Shown here in pieces: positions 22,217-33,823 of a stretch of DNA of 64,000 nucleotides. The notes below the pieces were generated by a model, which did not search any database, had not been told where the DNA came from, and saw only the letters and a list, made by a program, of their open reading frames with translations. Position 1 is the stretch's first letter. Each line of letters starts with the position of its first letter. Source of the stretch: Dasypus novemcinctus (lineage: Eukaryota > Chordata > Mammalia > Cingulata > Dasypodidae). The translations under genes and the position numbers were made by a program. The stretch is from NCBI RefSeq assembly GCF_030445035.2, contig NC_080694.1, positions 71,811,147-71,875,146 on the forward strand. Reading direction: 5' to 3'.

Positions 22217-22956
22217 ATGGGTAATCAAATGGGATGTGTGGAAGCATATTTACAAGTGTTAAAAAACTTTGTTAAAACCTAGAGGGGCACCTGTAAAAAG
22301 TTGTGAGAATAGAATTATTTGCTTTAATACAAAAGCATTGTTGCTGGCTTCAGCCTCAGGGGTGTAATGTTGTAAATTTAAAACAGTGAGAATGTGTAAT
22401 GAAAGCTTTATCAAGAGCATATCAAAGAGGGGAATTCATTCCATTAACAGTATGGGCCTTATGCCACCAGGTAGTGGCAGCCTTAGATCTTTTACAGTCT
22501 GAAGAAGGAGAGAAAGATGAAATTACTATATTTTCTAAGCCCATAAGTAAATTTGAAATGAAAGAAAGTAAATTGGAACAAAAACAGGAGCTTGAGGCGA
22601 ATGGGGAACCATCACATTTTTTCCCTCATCCTGATATTAACCCTTTCATCAGTAAAAGCTCAGTGAAGTGTCCTAATGAAATATCTTCTGTGTATCCAGT
22701 ACAACCTTCTGCACCTACTGAATTGCCTTCTGTTACTAAGCCTAAGTTAGAAATGTTTTCAGATGTTGCCGATGCTTTGCCGTATGTTAAACAATTATTA
22801 TCTGCTTTCCCTATAACAGATACAAAGAATCTGCAAGGGGGTGTCAAGTTTCATCCTGAGCCAAAAACATTTAAATTACTGAAAGATTTAAAATGGGCAA
22901 AAATACTAAATAAAGTACTTATTAGTGAAATCAGGCTTGTAAGAAAACTCTATTAA
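22217..22956 (+). pseudogene. gag remnant of provirus 1
   Basis: A start codon at 22,217 followed by Gly (a myristoylation-type start) opens a short frame that meets a stop at 22,280-22,282. A 185-codon frame at 22,399-22,956, in a different phase, continues with a helical matrix-like part, a Ser/Pro-rich linker and, in its last 40 residues, a stretch that resembles the beginning of a betaretroviral capsid. The rest of capsid and nucleocapsid is missing. At least one frameshift and one stop break it. Confidence 0.65.
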
Positions 22957-25900
22957 AGTGTTAAGTAAGATAAGGAAACAATTCTGGCAGCAGCTCTGCA
23001 AACCCCCTGCTGTCTACATGGCAATGTAGCTGTGGGCTAGTGGGGGTTAATAGAGGTAAGCCATGTTCCCATGCTAATTATGATTGGGCTTATTTAACCA
23101 AGATAATAAAATTAGTACAAAATTTTTATCAAGGTTTAAAAAGGAATTTTCAGTTTTAAATTAATAGTTTACGCCTGAACTTCAAGTCTCAGTATAGTCT
23201 TACAGAGTAATAATCCAAAAATGTGTGTTAACAGTATATCTCAAGTTATCTTAATTGACTGCTGATAACTAATAAAAATGTTTCCAAGCACAAGCTTGCA
23301 TGTTACAGGCAACATGGATTCCAGAAGAACTCTTAAAAAGTGATATCTAAGATGTGATATAACAGAGAACTTAAAAACAGCTGTTTCTGTTAATGTGTTG
23401 TGATTGTTCTGTGTTTGTCTGTTCATTCAATGTCAGTGTATATTTTGATACCTTCGGATGGTAATATAAATTAATAAAAATGTTTAAAAAGAGCCCTATT
23501 CAAATGGCCAAAAATTAAATAAGCACTTATTTTAATACTTAAGTTTAAATGTTAATAAGATCTCTACAATGATAAAAATTGTTAAGTCTTGATTAACAAA
23601 ATTACTATAACTCTTTTCATAAAAAGTTGTTCTTGCCTAGATTGAAATGAATAGTTTGTTTTTCTTCACAGGATAAAATGAAGGATGTAAAACTTAAATG
23701 AATATTAAAGAAGGTTAAAAGTTTGTGGAAATGTTGACTGAAATTTAAAGTTTCTTCTAAAAAGTGTGTTTTGTCCTAAAGTAGAATGGCTAATTTTCAT
23801 AAAATCTTGGAACTTAAATGCATGTGGCAAGTTAGAGAAAGTATTGTGGGAACTTTAAGTAAAGAAATGTGTTCTATGAAGGTAAAATTTGTCTTAAAAT
23901 AATATAATTATAGTCTATATGGTTATAAATACTTATAAGAAATTTAACGAAGTATTTTTTAAATTAAAGTGTTTAAATGGCTAATTCCAAAAGGTCATTA
24001 TTAAACAAACCTGAATTAATAATAATAATAATAAAAGTTAATTTCATAACAGGAAAATTTGGCAGCAGGCAGCCTCCCCTGAGAACTTGCTTCTAGGAGA
24101 CTGTTTCTGATATTGCATGCTACTAAGTATTTAAAGTAAAGAAAAGTTCATTATTTTAACAAGCTTGTTTAGTGTTGATGGTATTATGTTATAAGAAGTT
24201 TGCTTGATAACTTCATATGTGGACTATATGGAATGTGTTTTTTTTTTATTAAGGAAATAGGTAATGATTTTGTCCTAAGATAAAATGATTGATTATTGGG
24301 AAAGAGTAGAGTGTGGAACAAAACTTAGGTGAATACTAAAGTGTAGAAGGTTCATAAAAAAGAAATTTTTATGATTAAAGTTAAATAAAATTTGAGTCTA
24401 TCTATAAAATTCTAAAAGGTTTAGTATCAAGTAGTATACTAATGCAAAGTTAAAATTCTCTTCTTTCTCAAAGTCTCTCAAGTCATTAATCTGTTTTGGT
24501 AAAAATTTTTATCCTCAATAATAAGTATACAAAGAAAGTCTTTTTTTAATCAAAATAGCTTCTTGTGCTTTAACCTCATCATTTCCTCAATGTTCCAAGA
24601 ATGAAAAGTTTTATCTCTTTTAAAAGAACATAATATTCAAACCTGCTTTCTCAAAATCAAATCCTGAAAAGTAGCCTTTTATTCCAAAATATTTATAAGA
24701 GATTTATTCTTTTAGCTTGAAAGAAAAATTAAAGTTATAATTAAGTTCATTTAATATGTTATAAGTCAAATAGAAGGTGTTTAAAAGTGTTACAAAATTA
24801 ACAGGGTTTTTTTTTTCTTTAACCCTCTGTTAATTAAAGTTATATGAGTAAAAGTTTTCTACAAATGCTTAAGAGTGTATAAAGTTACCAATATTTTAAC
24901 ATAATATTAAAGAGAAGTACAATGTGGATAATTATAGTTTTAATTATTATAAAAGTGTATGTGTCACAGAAACAACCTCTTATCATTGATTAAAAAAACA
25001 ACACTATAGTATGCAGCAATCCCAAACACTGCTAGTTTGTTACAAAAAGTTAATGTCCAGCTGTATTGCTATCACTTTGTTACAGAACTTACTAAGAATT
25101 TCTTTAGTGTCTTCTTAGACAAGTCAAGCCAGCTGCATTCCTCTATCTGTGGAAAACGCAACAATGGACTTTGGCAGTGGTTTTCAGGGCTATTTGCATA
25201 GCCCAACCATCTCTCCTGGTATGGTGATAATAATCTGGCTGAGTAGAAAATATCTGTAGCTGAAACCCTACTGATGATATTAACAAGTAATCCCTTTCTT
25301 CAGAATTAAAAGAAACATCAGAGACAATAGTATCTTAAAAGCCTAAACTAAGCAAACAATTGGAACAAGCTGCAAAATCCCTGCTGCTCTATCAAATTTT
25401 TAAATGTTGTTTGGTTGGGTAAGATAAAACTATACTCTCTGCTGTAATTAATAAAGTACAATGTTTTCTCATGTTAATAGAATTTGTAATATTGTTAAAG
25501 TAATAAAAATCTTTCGTCCCTCATTTAGCTCAAATATTAAAAACATTTTATGTATTAATTGAGAAAAGTCCTTCACAGAAGTAGGAAAACCTCCAGCAAG
25601 CAGCTTTAAATTAAAAAAAAATAATAAAATAAAAATTAAGAAAAAAAAAGTAAATTGTAAACATTAACTTAGCCTATGAATTGGATGTAACAAGCACCAA
25701 TATTGGCTTTGGGTAGAGTTTGTGGCAAAGTCAACTCTAAACAAATACTCTTTGGGTTTTAATCACAATTCTGGAAAGAGGCCAAAAGTGCAGTATAAAA
25801 AAGCAATTGTGTGCAGAATAGGAGGTTCTGCTAAAAGTGAAAGATTTAACCCAGTAGTGTCTGGTCTTTCTGAAGATTGCCATCCCTATCCAGGGGTGGA

Positions 25901-26050
25901 TTGCAAATACTAAAAGCAAGACAGTAATAATAGACTGTTGTAAATCACCCCACTAACATCCCTTTTAGGACTGTTGATGCAGGTGCCTTTGTGAAGATTC
26001 AGGACCCTACCACTAAAACCTGAGAAAAGGCAAAGTGGCTCCACTGAAAA
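22957..26050 (+). other. non-coding AT-rich interior of provirus 1
   Basis: There is no open frame of note where pro and pol should be. The region is rich in A and T and contains several diverged copies of a motif of the form 'ttttgtcctaaaataaaatg' (near 23,770, 23,885 and 24,265). It is collinear in patches with provirus 2: 23,380-23,440 with 30,165-30,205; 23,670-23,860 with 30,330-30,510; 25,155-25,490 with 30,575-30,840; 25,675 with 30,855. This shows it is a family feature and not random filler. Confidence 0.7.
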
Positions 26051-26059
26051 AACAAACAT

Positions 26060-27469
26060 CATGAGTAGCAAACCTTTGATGCCTAGCCCAGCAGTTCTGG
26101 CTGCCTGTTACTTGCCAACAGCTCATAGACATCCCCCATAACTTCCTTCATGCTTACTCCAATGACTGTGACATCAGATCCCTTCTGCTCCTGAGAGGAA
26201 TGAGCCCCCAGATGCACAATTCAAATGCTTTGGGGAGTAATACAACAAAAAACCACCTGAACAGTATTCAGTACTTTACTAAAACAAAAAGGGGGAAAAG
26301 TGGAAATATGGCTGGAGGTTAAAATACTTCACTGAGACCTGTGGCAATTGCTGCCATGCATCACATTAACTTTACAAATCCTGGAACTGTGAACTTGCAG
26401 CTTGTGTCTGCTTATGGACGTTAGGCCTGTGGGCCCTCTCCTTATGCTATTGTGGCAGGAACTGTTAACATTACAAAGGAAAATGGATACTGGCCCCTTG
26501 GGCTAATGACACTTATAATCATAACCTACAAAAGAATTTGTGGAAAATATTTCTTAGAATTGCCCCTACTTATGAATGGTTGGGAAATATAAATAAGACA
26601 AATCAGTATTTAACCCTTAATCAAACATATCATCTTAAAGCGTGTGTTAAAGTTCCATTTGTTTTCATAACTGGTAAGATAACTATTAAGAATTACTCAT
26701 TGTTTTATGAAAATGGTGCCATGTATACATGTCTATCAGAAAGTGTGTTGCAGGATGAGAAACAACAGCAATGGCCAGAAGAAAAAAAGGCATCTGGATA
26801 CCTGTCAGAATGATGTGGATTTGGCAGTTGTCACCTGAGAGTCAACTGCTGTTCCATATGGCTCAAGAAATGCTGAAGCACTCAAAGTGATTTGTGGGAC
26901 TGTTAATAGCTGGCATATTGGGACTGATTGGTATTATTGCAGCTGCTGCTACAGCTACCGTGGCCTTGCATGAGACTGTGCAGACTCAGCAATATATGCA
27001 TGATTGGCATAAGAATGCTAGTGACTTATGGCAAAGTCAAGAACATATTGATGAAGAATTAAACAGTAGAGTTAATGATCTAGAATCAGTAGTTTTACAT
27101 CTTGGAGATCAAGTATATAACTTAAAATTACTTAGAGGATTAAAATGTGATTGGAATGAGAGTAACTTTTCTATTACTCCTCTGGCTTATAATTCATATA
27201 ATATAGAAAGGGGAAAAATTGAGAATCATTTATTAGGCCATAAAAATAATATCTCTTTGGAAATAATTGAATTACAAAGAAAAATATTAGAAATGTCTCA
27301 AAATCAAATTTATGTAGCTGATGATAAGGATATCTTTAATAATTTGATTTCTCATTTCAATAAGTTTAATCCAGTAATTTGGTGAAAGTCTCAACATTTT
27401 TTATCAGCATTAGGAATTGGACTTTGTGTGTTAATTTTGTTGCTCATTGTTGTTACCTGCCTGGGATGA
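26060..27469 (+). pseudogene. env remnant of provirus 1
   Basis: The surface-subunit part is broken by stops. One open piece is 26,538-26,813, with several Asn-X-Ser/Thr sites. The membrane-subunit part is better kept: 26,894-27,385 encodes a hydrophobic fusion-peptide-like start, a long heptad/coiled-coil ectodomain and conserved cysteine and glycosylation positions of class II type. A stop at 27,383-27,385 separates it from a hydrophobic membrane span encoded in the same frame up to a second stop at 27,467-27,469. As it stands it could at most yield an unanchored ectodomain piece. Confidence 0.8.
26281..26300 (+). other. second polypurine-tract-like copy inside provirus 1
   Basis: 'aaaacaaaaagggggaaaag' repeats the 3' polypurine tract at 27,641-27,660 with one difference. 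It lies in the env region, about 1.36 kb upstream of the LTR. It could be an internal plus-strand initiation site or a scar of recombination. Confidence 0.6.
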
Positions 27470-27637
27470 GGGGTTTGCTGAAGTCTGTACCATGTGAATG
27501 CTATGGGACAAGCCCAATAATTTGGTACTTGCAAGAACCTTGCAATGAGTTCCCCATGGCCAGTGTGCTTGGCTGGTAGTCAATGATGGGTAATACTCTA
27601 AGAGGAGGGCAACCTAAGACAGGCACAGCCACCCTAA

Positions 27638-27657
27638 CAAAAACAAAAAGGGGGAAA
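27638..27657 (+). other. provirus 1 polypurine tract
   Basis: The purine run 'aaaacaaaaagggggaaa' ends directly at the TG of the 3' LTR, as needed for plus-strand priming. The same tract precedes the 3' LTR of provirus 2. Confidence 0.9.
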
Positions 27658-28100
27658 TGTGGGAAACAAAGGCATGTTGTCTCCATGGAAGCAAGTTACT
27701 TCCTTGACCACTGAGTCATGCTGTCTCCATAGCTGTATGTGCAGGTCATAAATCTAGCAAGGTCATGTGTACACTCAGGTGGAACAAGCACTAGGTAGAA
27801 TGGGACAACCTGGGCAACAAGATTTATGGGTATGTTTTCTCAACAATATAATAGAACATTGAAATTTTGAACCTTGATTTATAATCATAGATTTTGATCC
27901 ATTGTGTTACACAGGTTGAGGTAATGGGAATAGTTAGCTAGGATAGTTGCTGGTTCTCATGACTGCTTGGGGTATATAAAGAAGCCCCTGAGATTAATAA
28001 ACTTGTCTGATGAGCTTGAGGCTTCAATGCTCTCAGATCCCCTGATCCCAATCTCTCTTTATCTTTCATTCCCGATACCCTTCAGGTCCGTGACTCCAAT
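27658..28100 (+). mobile_element. provirus 1, 3' LTR
   Basis: Near-identical to 21,609-22,052, with TATA at 27,973-27,979 and AATAAA at 27,996-28,001. It is followed by the 'ggtaaat' duplication at 28,101-28,107. It could still act as an outward promoter toward 28,100 and beyond, though nothing there looks like a gene. Confidence 0.92.
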
Positions 28101-28107
28101 GGTAAAT

Positions 28108-29389
28108 TTTATCTCAGAACTATCTACTGATTAGTTTCATCTTCTCTGTTCCTATTACCACAGTTCATTCACATTGAACAATGCAACAGTTCCCTGAAAA
28201 TATTCTCTTCATTCACACATGACAACAGAGGCTTCCTATTTTTCAGCTATTCCTATGCCTAAAATTCTCTATTGATTCTGTATTGCTGAAAAAAATAATT
28301 GTTATCACTTACTGAGGTTTCTGAAACTTCACATTAGTTATGAAGGCTGCTTCCTACCTTTTCTTATACTTGCCGTACTTCTCTGTGTTTTGTAAAGTAG
28401 CAGCATGCCTGCCTCCCTGCCTCCACCCTCTTTCCTGCCTTCCCTCTGAGCTCTAAGAGGGAAATTCTGTGTCACCATCATGAAGTATATCCCAGATTTC
28501 TATTCCCAATCTGTTTCCCATGATCAAACACCCCCAGAGGCCTTAGGCATTAAGGCAGGAGTAAATAATGCTTATGAAAAGGGGGAAAGGACCAGAGTGG
28601 TGATCAACCAGCTCTCTAGAGGTAGGGTGAAACTTAGTCCTAGGAAAAGCAATCAGAAAAACAACCAAGGAAGAAGGCTCCAGAGAGCAGTCCCCATGTC
28701 CTCTCCTGCACCCCTTTTCAGACCCCTGTTTGGCTGGGATGTCAGAGTCCTGGAGGGTCCAGGCATCCTCTACCTTGCTGCCAGCCCTTAGCCCTGTGTG
28801 CTGAGGTGGTCCCTGCGGAGGCAGCTGCTGCTGCAGGCCCTTTCTGTGTGGGGCTGACCTTGACCCACACCCACAGAGGCGATTCGTAGGGACGTTGGAG
28901 TCTGGCCAGCTGTGGCCCTGGCAGAGGCTGGAGGAGCCCTGTATCTGTACCTGCCAGGACCAGGCTGGGCAGGGCTCCTCTCCTGCCCTGAGCACTCACC
29001 AGGAGGAGTGGGTCCTGGGGCCCTCGAGGGCCATGTTCTTCAGCTCATGGCTGCCAGACACTAAGGGCCATGGCTGCTGCTGTGACTCATGGAAACTTCT
29101 TTCAGTGTTGTTGGACACTAACATTTTCTCTAAGCTGGAAACAAGTCAGAGAATTTAAGAAAGTTCTTCTCTGTGGGGATAAAGTGAATGGGGAAGGCAC
29201 AGGAAAAGCAGCAGCTCCTTCCTGAGGAGACCCTCCTGGGAGTGGCTGTAACAGGAAATGAGCTCCTTGGAGGCTAAGGAGATATCATGGCCATGAATGA
29301 TTGTTCTTCTCAGTTTGAAGAGAGCATTTTCAACTGGAGGGTTGCTTCAGAGCCAACTTTTATGAACTATGTTTACTGTTAGAGTCTTC
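28108..29389. other. spacer between the two proviruses, GC-richer centre
   Basis: 28,480-29,060 is richer in G+C, with overlapping open frames on both strands (28,480-28,791 plus, 28,543-28,995 minus), but no domain is recognisable. The flanks are ordinary. It may be a decayed retroelement or unique DNA. It shows no LTR and no alignment to the other GC-richer island at 4,440-5,280. Confidence 0.35.
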
Positions 29390-29705
29390 TGTTGTGGGAA
29401 ACCAGCTTACATGTTCCTTATTGTAAATGTTACACCTGTTCTATTGTAGACGTTGCAGTTGTTAGATGTTGCAGTTGTTCTCTAATATTGTAGATGATGT
29501 TGCAGTTCTGATAGCAAACAGCTGCTCAGTAGTTTCCAATAATTATGAGGTGAAAACTAGGGTCCATGTTCTCAGTTCCAGAAGCTGTGAGTTCCCTGGT
29601 CCCATCTTTATCTCCTCTATTGTTTCTCTCTTTCTGTCACTTTATTTCATGAAGTTATGCATTGCCTTCCCTTCAAGCCAACCTAACCTTTACCTGATCT
29701 CAGCA
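29390..29705 (+). mobile_element. provirus 2, 5' LTR
   Basis: Starts TGTTGTGGGAAAC and is 316 bases long. Except for the shared start 'tgtgggaaac' it is unlike the LTR of provirus 1. No clear TATA box. Confidence 0.85.
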
Positions 29706-29707
29706 AC

Positions 29708-29725
29708 TGGCTCCCAATGTGGGCA
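29708..29725 (+). other. provirus 2 primer-binding site (Lys type)
   Basis: 'tggctcccaatgtgggca' begins two bases after the LTR and is the same primer type as in provirus 1, with a few changes. Confidence 0.7.
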
Positions 29726-31248
29726 TGAAGGGAAGAAGGATTGCCTTCAATGAAACTAAAGCTGGTGTAACAGTGCAGATCCTCCAAGTGGTTTGGAAAG
29801 CCTTCAGAGTCCTCAAAGGTTTGCTTGTATTTCCCCAGGACAGAGAATGTCCTTTGTGGGTACCAGCTTGATGGATGAAGCCATGCCATGGACACCAAGA
29901 GATGACAAAATTTCCTATGGAACTCAGAATATCCAGCCATGTAGATGGAGTAGATGAAAACTGCATGGCTGGGTCTCATTCTGAAGATTGGAAATGGCTT
30001 TACATCAAATTATCTAAACTACAGAACTTGTTCAAGCATGGCATCATAAAGCAACTATGGCTTTGGGACAGAAAGAGATTAAGAAGGAAATTGAAAGGAG
30101 GAAAACTGGAAAAGAAATGTTGAATTAAAAAGGAAACAAGAAAATCTAGGTTAATAGATTTGGAACTGCTTTTGTGTTTATCTGTTCAATGTCAGTGTGT
30201 GTGTTTTAGTTGTTTTGGTGTGTGTGAAAAAGAAAAAAGAAGAAAAAAAGAAAGAGAGCAAGGTAGAAAAAGGAAGGAAAGAACAGAAAGAAAAAGAAGG
30301 AAAAAGAAAAAGGGAAAAAGAGAGAAAAAGGATAAACTGAAAGACATAAAAGTTAAACAAATATTGAAAAAGGCAAAAAATTTGTGGGACTACTCACAGA
30401 AATTTAATAAGATGTATTTTGTCCTAAAATAAAAATATTAGTTTTATAAAATCAGAAATCGAGTATGTATAAAACAAATTGTAAAAGTATTGTGGTAGCA
30501 TTCAGTGAGATGTGTTTTGTAAAAGTAAGACAAGCCTGAATGAGTACAGAAAATGCAAAAACTGTGTGAAAAGTTCAACAATGGACTTTTGCAGTTCTTC
30601 AAGGCTTTCTACCCTGGCCTGATGGCAATGAATCTGGCTGCACAGAAGAAACCTGTGGCAATGACCCTATTAAGGAACATCAGAGACAATGGTATTTTAA
30701 GGGCCTGGAAAAGACAAGCAATTGGAACAAGCTGTAAAATCCCCACTGGCCAGTCAAATTCTTAAACGTTTGGGTAAGACAAAACTATATTCTCTGCTGT
30801 AATTGATAAATACATTGCTTTCTTATGTTAGTGGAGTTTGAAATGACTTAAGTTTGTGAATTGGATGTGGACAGCGCTAATACTGACCTATATAGCCTTG
30901 CCTGTTAGGAATTTAAAGCCTATGAGAAATGAAAGTCTATTTATTGAATGTCTGCTAGTTGGAAGTCTTATTGTTTGTTGTTGCAGTTATGGATTATGTA
31001 TAAAATGCTTGGATACTAATCAGAACTTTAATAATGAAACTTATTGTGTACTTAAGTGATTTGATGAACTGTAAGTGATTTATAAGTGTGCCTTGTTGAA
31101 TATATAAATTCCTTGTTTTAAGTTTGAACAATCCTAAGACTGAATGTATTGAGAAAAAAATTTAATGAGTATTGTTCAAACCTAAAATTCAAAAATATCA
31201 TGCAGGAAGCTTTGTTAATCAGTGAAACATCATTTGTGTAGACTTTGC

Positions 31249-31267
31249 AAAAACAAAAAGGGGGAAA
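31249..31267 (+). other. provirus 2 polypurine tract
   Basis: 'caaaaacaaaaagggggaaa' ends at the TG of the 3' LTR and is identical to the tract of provirus 1. Confidence 0.9.
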
Positions 31268-31580
31268 TGTAGTGGGAAACTGGCTTACCTGTTCCTTATT
31301 GTAAATATTACACCTGTTCCATTGCAGATGTTGCAGTTGTTAGATATTATGATCGTTCTCTATTATTGTGGATGATGTTGCAGTTCTGATAGCAAAATGC
31401 TGATCAGTATTTTCCAATAAATACAAAGTGGAAACTAGGGTCGAGTCTCTCAGTTCCAGAAGCTGTGAGTCCCCTGGTCACATCTTTACCTCCTCTATTG
31501 TTTCTCTCTGTCCCTTTAATTTCATAAAGTTCTGCATTGCCTTCCCTTCAAGCCAACCTATGGCTGAGCTGACCACAGCA
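31268..31580 (+). mobile_element. provirus 2, 3' LTR
   Basis: Starts TGTAGTGGGAAAC and contains AATAAA near 31,417, which is mutated in the 5' copy. Ends near 'cagca' at 31,576-31,580. Confidence 0.85.
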
Positions 31581-33290
31581 ATCATCCTTCAAGTTGAAAC
31601 ACATTTTCAGGAAGGCCAGGGAATATGAAACAAATGAGCACTTTATCTATCCATCCATTCATGCATTTCTGATCAATTTGTGTAAACATTTCTGAAGCAA
31701 CTCCAGTGTGCTAGGGAAGTGCTCTGGACATTGTCTACTACTAGACTGTGGTTGGTTGAGGAAAGAAACAGAACTATGTAAAGCTCTAATAGAGAGCATA
31801 AGGCACTTCGCTTTGTCTTGGTAAAACTTTACTGAATCAGAGACTATCTCTTCTGCTTGACAATTAATAGTTAATCTTCAACAAGCTTTGGAAAGTAAGA
31901 GGTGAAGTAATATTTTGAGTTAGGCCCAGGAGGTACTACTGCATAGACTCTTTGGTTGCCAGGGCCTAAGATGCCTGGGATCTAATAATCAGATAACATC
32001 ATTGGGATCTGGCTTGTAAAATATCTTAGCGACATGGGGACCATGAGAATGTGTGCTTCCAAGTGGAATTAATAATGCAGTCTGGCATATATGTGTGACT
32101 CAAAGCATAACGTACAATCCCTAACCAAATGTGAGCATGAAGAGCCTATTGTGAACACTGAGAGTTTGCAGGTTTGTGCAGGAATGACCTGCCTTGGTGT
32201 TTCCTCACCGTACCCTCACGCCGCCCTGAGAATGCTGACCGCCTCCCTTTACTGAGCTCTCCTCTGCCTGCCGTGACATTGCTTTCTCCACAATGGCAAT
32301 GGGAAAGGTACCTTCTGTCCCCTTCCTTCTTTCCTAAGCAAAGTGTCAGGCTGTCCCAGAATTATCCTCTGGGCAACTTCAACCCAGATGTAGCTTACCA
32401 GGAGAATCCAGTGTAAGGTTGATGTAAGGAAAATGAATACAGGGCAGAGAACTGCTTATTTATAAAGGATTACTTGTACTGACATGCACATTACTGACTG
32501 TATTTTTGCCCCCTGGCCAGGTGAGCACCACACCTTTATCTGGAAGAGCTCATGACCTTTTCACCTCTTGTGGTGCAGGCAATACTGACCCCAGGACTCC
32601 AACGAATGTAGGAACCTAGAAACCTATTTTCACATAAGATAACACTCAGTTTCTGAGACCTCATTTCCTGCCCAGGATGATTAGCAAGGAAAGCACCACT
32701 GCCCCAGAAAATCTTTGCCTCTGCCCTGTGAACGCAGTCTAGATTGATGGCCTCGATAAGACAACAAAGCTATTCTAACCAAACGTTTGCCAATTGTGTC
32801 TCAAAGTCAGGATTATTCAGACTGAGCCTGGTACACTGGATTCCTAAGTGTTTCTCCTTCAGGTTTATGCTTAGAGCAGACGTGCTCCATGTTAGGACCA
32901 TAAAACTTCTGCCCACAAATTTGAATTTCCTTCATTTGGTGCTGAGTACAAATTGTTTTCCTCACTAGGATGTTTATCTACCACAAAAATCGTTGTGAGA
33001 CAAAAAAACAAAGCAGCACATGACAATGGTTGGAGAGCATAAAATATTCCAGGCCATGTTCCCGTTCTCCAATCCGAAATTTTACACCAGGACTCTGGTG
33101 AGTTGGTGCTTTGTGGAGAGGAAAGGTGGTGTCATAAGTGAACTGAAGTCTGTCAAAGCCATGCTCTGTGTTCTTTGGTGCAAAGAACTTTCCAGGTGCC
33201 AAAATAAAGTGTGTGTTTTTTAAAGTAGCTTATACTGCAGCTAAGCAAATGATAAGGTTTTCCCTAATATAGAAAGGAATCTTACAATCA
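31581..33290. other. intergenic, no clear gene
   Basis: A phrase near 31,650-31,735 resembles MIR or L2 but is too weak to call. The open frames at 32,174-32,416 and 32,744-32,968 have no recognisable motif. Confidence 0.45.
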
Positions 33291-33800
33291 ATAAAAAAAG
33301 CAACCCAAATCAAAATGTGTAAAATGTATGAAAACATAAATCACAGAAGAAACAAAAAAAGGAGAAATGGAGGAAGAGATTCAACTTCATTACTTGATAA
33401 AATATATCTTAAAACAGCAATAAGATAACAAAATTCATACATTTTTAAGGTACAATAGGATCCGATGCTGGTGAAAAGACTGGAAATTAGGTATTTTCAC
33501 GTGCTTTTGAGCAACCTCTTTGGAAAACAATTTGGCAACTTTCTTTAAACTTTTAAAAGGGTAGGTATTTTGGACCAGGAATCATACTTCCGGAAACTTA
33601 CCTACTGAAAATGAAAGATCCATGAGTGAAGATAGGTAGAAGAGAATGCTTATGGCAGCATTGTTTGTCATAAAGCACCCTGAAAATAATCGAAATATTG
33701 TTTTAGGGAAATGATTAAATTAAACATGATACACTTATATTGTGAATGCAATGTGGGCATTAAAATGGTCAGGTAATTATATAAGCACCTATATGCACGT
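33290..33800 (+). mobile_element. old L1M 3' fragment
   Basis: Phrases such as 'ctttggaaaacaatttggcaa', 'ttatggcagcattgtttgt' and 'aatgtgggcattaaaatgg' follow the end of ORF2 and the 3' region of ancient mammalian L1. Non-coding now. Confidence 0.75.
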
Positions 33801-33823
33801 GTGTGATTTTAAGTGTATTTGGA

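Larger units (their letters stand above)
21609..28100 (+). mobile_element. betaretrovirus-like endogenous provirus 1, pol-less
   Basis: The order is LTR (21,609-22,052), primer-binding site, broken gag start (22,217-22,956), a long AT-rich non-coding interior (22,957-26,050), env remnant (about 26,060-27,469), polypurine tract and LTR (27,658-28,100). The PBS resembles that for tRNA-Lys and the env membrane subunit has a class II (MMTV/HML-like) character. No protease, reverse transcriptase or integrase motif was found on either strand. By my hand count the LTRs differ at about 22 of 443 positions (near 5%), so it is fairly young. It cannot replicate. Mobilisation, if any, would have needed another retrovirus. 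Confidence 0.9.
29390..31580 (+). mobile_element. endogenous provirus 2, short, non-coding
   Basis: LTR-PBS-interior-PPT-LTR in only 2.2 kb. LTRs at 29,390-29,705 and 31,268-31,580 differ at more than a tenth of positions, so it is older than provirus 1. The interior of 1.5 kb has no gag or pol motif. Part of it is purine-rich (30,225-30,345) and part is shared with provirus 1. A 67-codon frame at 30,856-31,059 holds a hydrophobic span that may be the last piece of an env. Possible but poor 6-base flanks are 'gtcttc' and 'atcatc'. Confidence 0.85.

Noticed and set aside
24023-24041. AAT-repeat run as a CRISPR-like or regulatory array
   Set aside because: Simple short microsatellite within the provirus interior, with no spacer-repeat structure anywhere in the window.
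30160-30432. Lysine/glutamate-rich 90-codon frame
   Set aside because: Product of the purine-rich low-complexity tract in provirus 2, not a protein-like sequence.
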